Below are positions 37,501-43,500 of a stretch of 64,000 nt of DNA, piece by piece (positions within the stretch are counted from its first letter, which is position 1; the number at the start of each line of letters is the position of its first letter). Source of the DNA: Chlorobiaceae bacterium (GTDB lineage Bacteria > Bacteroidota > Chlorobiia > Chlorobiales > Chlorobiaceae); NCBI GenBank assembly GCA_013334865.1, contig JAAXWS010000006.1:7306-71305 (forward strand), in the 5' to 3' direction. A program made the translations under genes and the position numbers. Under the pieces are notes generated by a model that saw only the letters and a list, made by a program, of their open reading frames with translations, was not told the origin of the DNA and ran no database searches.

Positions 37501-40500
37501 TGCCTCCCACGGTGAGGCTGTCCACAGCCACCTCGTCACTACTGCCGGCGAGCACCGCCGTGCCGCTCGATTTCTCGAAGGCGAGCGAACCTTCAAGGGA
37601 TACGAAGCCGAAAAGGTCGATCGTCAGGTCGCCGCTGGCGCGGATGAGCTCCCCGCGGCTGCCGTCGGTGTCGAGGGTGACGGTCATATCTGGACCGGCG
37701 AGCACCTCGAACTGTTCCGGCGTGTAGTCGATCACCGTGTCGGGCTCGCCGTCCTCGCCGGCGACCCCCATGTTGACCTCAACGTAAAGGTTCTGGGCGC
37801 CGACGGTCAGGCCGTCGATGCCGACGAAGCCTGCCGAGCCGACCGTGGCGTTCAGGGTGGTGAACTGGCGCCCGTCGCTGCCGTCCGCCTTCACCTCGGT
37901 GATCAGGGCAAGGCCAAGGGACATGTCGGAGACCGCGAAGCCGACCGCGTCGGCGCTGCCGCCGTTGAGGCCGACAAAGGCGTCGAGTCCGCTGGCGCCG
38001 ATGGTCAGGACCTTCGCGTCGATGCTGGTGGGGGCCTTGGCCTTTGCGGGGTCTTCGCCGTAATTGCCGTCGTTGAGGTAGAAGCGGTGGCGGCGCGACT
38101 CGATAGCGAAGGCTCCGCTCACCTGCACGAAGCCGAAAGCGTCAAGGTTCAGCTCGCCCGTCGCACGGAGGAGTTCCCCTTCGGAGCCATCCATGTCCAA
38201 CGTTATGGAATCCGATGCGGTGGCGCCGGTCTGCACCTTGAGGGAGGTCTTGCCTGCCGAGTAGTCGACGACCGCGTCACCGGCGCGGCCAGCCTGGTTG
38301 ATGTCGACCGTCAGCGACTCGCCCGCGATGGTCAGCCCGTCGACGCCGACCAGCGACGCGGAATCGGCGGTCGCCTGGAGGCTGGTCCAGCTGCGGGTCT
38401 GGTCGGTGGTTGAGGTCAGCATCGCCAGGGCGAAGTCCATGCTGGCCAGCTGCAGGCCGACCTGGTCGGACTGGCCGCCGTTCACGCCGGCGAAGGCGTT
38501 GACGTTGCTGGCGCCGAGCAGGAGCTCCTCGACCTTGACGCTGCTGCCGTCGGCCAGCACGATCGTCCCTGCGCCCTTTTCAAGCGAGAATCCGCCGCTC
38601 AGCTGGACGAAGCCGAAAACGTCGAGGGTCATGGTGCCGGAGGCCTTGAGCAGCTCGCCACGGCTTCCGTCCATGTCGAAGGTCCGCGAGGTGGTGGGCC
38701 CGGTGGGCACCTCCAGCTCCGTCTTGCCGGTCGAGTAGTCGACCACCGAGCCGTCTTCCGCGGCCATGTTGATGGTGACGCTCAGCGAGTCGGCACGCAC
38801 GGTGAGGCCATCCACGCCGATGAATGCCGCGCTCGAGACGTCGGCCTGCAGGCTCGTCCAGCTGCGAAGCGCGCCGGCCTTCTCGGTCAGGAAGGCGAGC
38901 GCGAAGTCGATGCCGATCGCCTCGAAGCCGATAGCGTTCGACTCTCCGCCGCCGACGCCCACGAAGCCACGCACATCCGACGCCCCGATCGAGAGCAGGC
39001 GGGTGTCGACCGTGCTGGATGTTTCATCAGCGTTGTAGGTTTTGATCGTCTGGTCACGCTGCTCGACGGAGAACCCGCCCGAGACCTGCATGAACCCGAA
39101 CAGATCGACATCCAGGTTGCCGCTGGCCCGAAGCAGCTCACCCTGCGAGCCGTCCATCGTGAGGGTCAGTGCAGTGGGTTCGCCGTCGGTGTTCGTACCC
39201 GTCCCGATCGTCAGTCCCTTTGCCGCGTAATCCACCAGGAGGCCGTCCGACGATGCCTGGTTGATCTCCATGCTCAGGGTGTCGGCGCTGATGCTCAGCC
39301 CGTCGACCCCGACGAACGAGACGCCGCCGGAATTCGCCTGGAAGCTCGTCCAGCTGCGAAGGTCGGCCTGAGGATCTTCGGAACGCTCGGTCAGCAGGGC
39401 GAACGCGAACTGCGTGTCGTCGAGCCTGAAGCCGATTTCGTCGGATGAACCGCCGTTATTTCCGACGAAGGCGTCGATGCCCGCCCCCCCCATCGCAAGC
39501 ATGTCGACTTCCACGCTGGCGCCATCGGAGAGCGTCACACCCTGCACCGACTTTTCGAATGCCAGATTGCCGCTGAACTGCGCAAAACCGAACAGGTCCA
39601 GCTCGAGGTTTCCGCTGGCGCGCAGCAGCTCACCCTGCTGGCCGCTCACGTCGAGGCTCACATCGTAGCCTGGAACCACGCTCACCGTCGCGGCGTTGTC
39701 GCCGCTGAAGTCGAGCAGCGAGCCGTCTTCGGCCGCCTGGTTGATGGCCAGCGACATGGCCCCTGCACTCAGCGTGATGCCGCTCACCCCGCTCATTTCC
39801 GCGGAGGTCACCGTGGCCTGGCCGACACTCCACTCCCGTGCGGTTCCATCCTCGACGCGTTCGGTGTAGATGCCCAGCACGAAGTCCATCTCCTTGACGG
39901 AGAGTCCGACGGCGGATTCCGTTCCCCCGCCAACGCCGACGAAGGCGTCGAGTCCGCCACCGCTGATGACAAGCTGGTCGACGGAGATCGCCTTTCCGTC
40001 GCTATCCTTGACGGTAGCGATCGACTTTTCGACCGCGAAAGCGCCATCCACCTGTACGAACCCGAACACGTCGAGCTTCAGGTTGGCGCTCACCCGTGTC
40101 AGCGAACCCTCGGAGCCGTCGAGGCTCAGGGTGTAGGATGTGGGGACGCCGGTGATGTCGATACCTGTCGAGACCGCGAGCCCGTCCGCCGAGAAGTCGA
40201 CGACCAGGTCCGGGTCGGGATCGCCCACGAGCGGCTCCTGCTCGACGACTTCACCCTTCTGTTCAACCGCGATCGTCGCCGTCGCCTCGTCGGGGAGGAC
40301 GTTCAGCTCCATCGGGGCAATGTCGAGGCCGGCCAGGGTGCCCTTGAAGGTGACCGTCCACACCCCTTCGGCCTTTTTGACCACCGACAGTTCCGCACCG
40401 CTCACGCCCGATAGCGCGGAGAGCAATGCCGACTTGATCGTGAGGGTTGCGGCGCCGAAGTCGATGGCCGCAGTCGTGTATGCCGCGCCGTTGACCGTCA

Positions 40501-43500
40501 CCTTCAGCGTGTAGCTCCCTCCGGCTTCCGTCTGCACCACCAGGCTCTGCACCGCGCTGACCGCGGGTGCGGTCACCGTCTCGGCCTGCTGGCGCACCAA
40601 CCCCTCCTGCACCAGCTCGAGGCTGGCCTTGCCGGTGATGGGGGCCGCATCCGCAGCGATCGTTCCGATATCCTTGCCCGAAAGCGCACCGGTGAAGCCG
40701 ATGCTCCAGGTGCCGGCGGCAGCGGTGACCGAGAAGTTCGAGGCTGCCAGCCCCGTCGCTGAGCCGAGGGCGTTGGCGATGGTGGTCGCCGATGCATCGA
40801 AAGCGAGGTTCGAGGTGGTCTTCTTCACCCCGTCGATGGTGAACGACAGCGCCAGGGTGCCGGTCGTGCCGGTCGGGACTTTCACCTGCTGCAGTTCGTC
40901 GGTTTTCACCACGTTCGCCGTCTTCGTCACGGCGGAGCCCTCCGTGACCCCAGCCACATGCACTGTGACGCCGGTCTGCGAGGCGACCGTCATCAGCGGG
41001 ATATTCCGGTAGGCGTAGTCACCGGTGAAGGTGACGAAGTAACCGGGGTTGGTGATGGTGGAGGACTGGTCGAAGCTCACCTTCACCTGGTTCTTGCCGA
41101 GCAGCTTGTCGAACGCCGCCTGCAGGGTCGTCACGTTGTGCGTGGCGCTCTTGGGCGAGAAGTCGATCTGGGCGGTCGTCTTGCCGTCAACCGTCAGCTT
41201 GAAGTTCGTGTAGAGTCCCGAGGCGTTGGAGAAATCGATCCGCTGCTTCTCACGGACGTTGGTGCCGGTCGTGGTGTATCCGGTCACGACCGACGACCCG
41301 TCCTGGAGCGTCTTGACCGATATGGTCGGAGAGGGCAGGACCAGGGCTACGGAGAGTCCGTCGACCGGCTTGCCGGCAAGGCTGTTCTTGAATTCGATCG
41401 TGAAGCCGGCCGTACGGCTGCCGGACACGCCTACGTTCGCGGTGCCGATGCCTGTGAACCCGCCGATAGCGCTTCCAAGCGCCGCGGCGATGGCGGCGTC
41501 CGTCGTGGAGGTGGTGACGGCGATCTCCTTCGACTGCTCGCCGAGCGAGACCGTCAGGGTCCCCTGCGTCACGTCGGTGCTGAGCTTGTAGATGCTGTTC
41601 TGGGTGACCGGGCTGAACACCGTGTTGTTGTAGGCCGGCGTCCCCTTGGTGAGTTCGACCACCGCTCCCTCCACCGGCGGCGTCACCGCACGGACGGTCA
41701 GTCCGCTGAAGTCCGTCCCTGCGAGGTCTCCGCCGAAGGTCAGGGTGAAGCCCTCTTCGAGGCTCCCCTCCACCTTGACATTGCCGGCCGCCTTCGTGAC
41801 GCCGGCGTCGGCAAGGAGCTTTTCGAGTTTGGACTGGATCTCCGAACGCTTGCCCAGGTTGGTCATTCCTGCCACAAGCGTAACCGTCGCCTGGGCCTCG
41901 AGGTATGTGAACGCCAGCTCGCCTACCGTCAGGTCCGTGTCGAGCTTCAGGATCGTCTCGAGCTTCAGGTCCGGCTGCGCCACCTGGCCGCCAGTTGTCG
42001 AAAGGTTCCTGTTGATGGCCACGCCCAGCGTGTCCGCAGAGACGGTCAAGCCGTCCACGCCAACCAGCGATGCAGAACCGACCGTCGACTGCAGGGCCAG
42101 CCACTTGTGCGTGCTGTCCGACACCTCGGTCATCAGCGCCAATGCCATGTCGGCGCCCTTCAGGTCGAAACCGAGCTTGTTCGAGCTTCCGCCGTTCACG
42201 CCTGCGAACGCATCCACCTTGCTCGTGCCGACCGTCAGCAGCTCCACCTCGACCTCGCGGCCATCGGAAAGCCGTACCGTCGACGTAGTCTTCTCGATGG
42301 CGAACGAACCGCTCGCCGTGAAGAAGTCGGCCACGCCGAGCTGCATGTTCGAAGCCCGGATCGCGGTCAGGTCGGCCGTCGTGCCGAAGTCGATCGTTCC
42401 GATGTCGCCGCCGAAATCGACCGTCTGCTCGCCCGTGCGGTTGTAGACGAGCTGCACCGTGCCTGAGAGCGTCACCCCGGTGATGCCCTGCAGGGCCACA
42501 CCGCCGGTCGCATAGAGCGCGTAGGTGCTCGCGCCGTCCTCATCGAAAATGGCCATCGCGAGGTCAGCATCCGTGACTTCGGCACGTGTAGCCTCCGTGC
42601 CAAGCCATGCGTTCACGTCCGAACCGGTCATCAGGATGGAGTTCACCGTCGCCGAGCTCTTCCGGATGAAGCTGAAGTCGCCGCTGATACCGACCGCGCC
42701 GGCAAGGTTGGCCTGCAGGCCCGTGACGTTGACCGCGAGGTACGGGCTGCCGGCGATGCCGGCGCCCATCTTGAGCGGCTGGGAAATGTTGCCGACCGTC
42801 AGGGTGCGGTTGGCTGTGGAATAGTCGGTCGTGCTCGTGTTGTACTGCAGCCTGACCGCATCGGCCGACACGGTATCCGTGATGAACCCTGCGCCGTCAA
42901 GCACGATGTCGCCGGCCACATCCAGCGCCACGCCGCTGGAGTTGATCAGCAGCGCGAGGTCGCCGTTGCGCACACCGGTCGAGAAGTCCCCGACGCTGAG
43001 CAGCGCCAGCACCTCGTCGCCAACCGCGATGATCTCGGTGCCAACCTTGCTGAAGCCGAGCTTGCCACTCAGTTCGAAAATGTCACCCAGCGAAAGGTCG
43101 ATGTCTCCGAAGATCGTGAAACCCAGCTTGCTGAAGTCGATGCCATCGAAGTCGAATCCGGGCAGCGAAAGCAGGGGGAAATCGAACTCGGGCAGGTGGA
43201 GGTCGGGCAGCGAAAGGCCGAGGTCCGGTAGCGCGAATGCGAACTCAGGCAGGGTGAGGTGCGGCCAGTCGAGGTCAAGGTCGGGGAACCGGAGCTTCAG
43301 GCTCGGCAGGTCGATATCCGGCAGGATGTCCCCCAGGTTGAAATCCGGCAGGTTCAGGCTCGGCAGGCTCGGCAGGCTGAGGTCGATGAAGGGGAATGCC
43401 GCCAGCGAAAGGTCGAACGTCGGGAGGTCGAGGCTCAGGTCGAGGCCCTCGAACAGGTTGAAGTTGAAGGGCAGGTTGAGCGGAACGAGGCCCAGGCCCG

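Noticed and set aside
35297-38413. Plus-strand open frame of 1038 codons
   Set aside because: It is antisense to the tandem 160-175-residue units. Its apparent repeats are only the mirror of those units.
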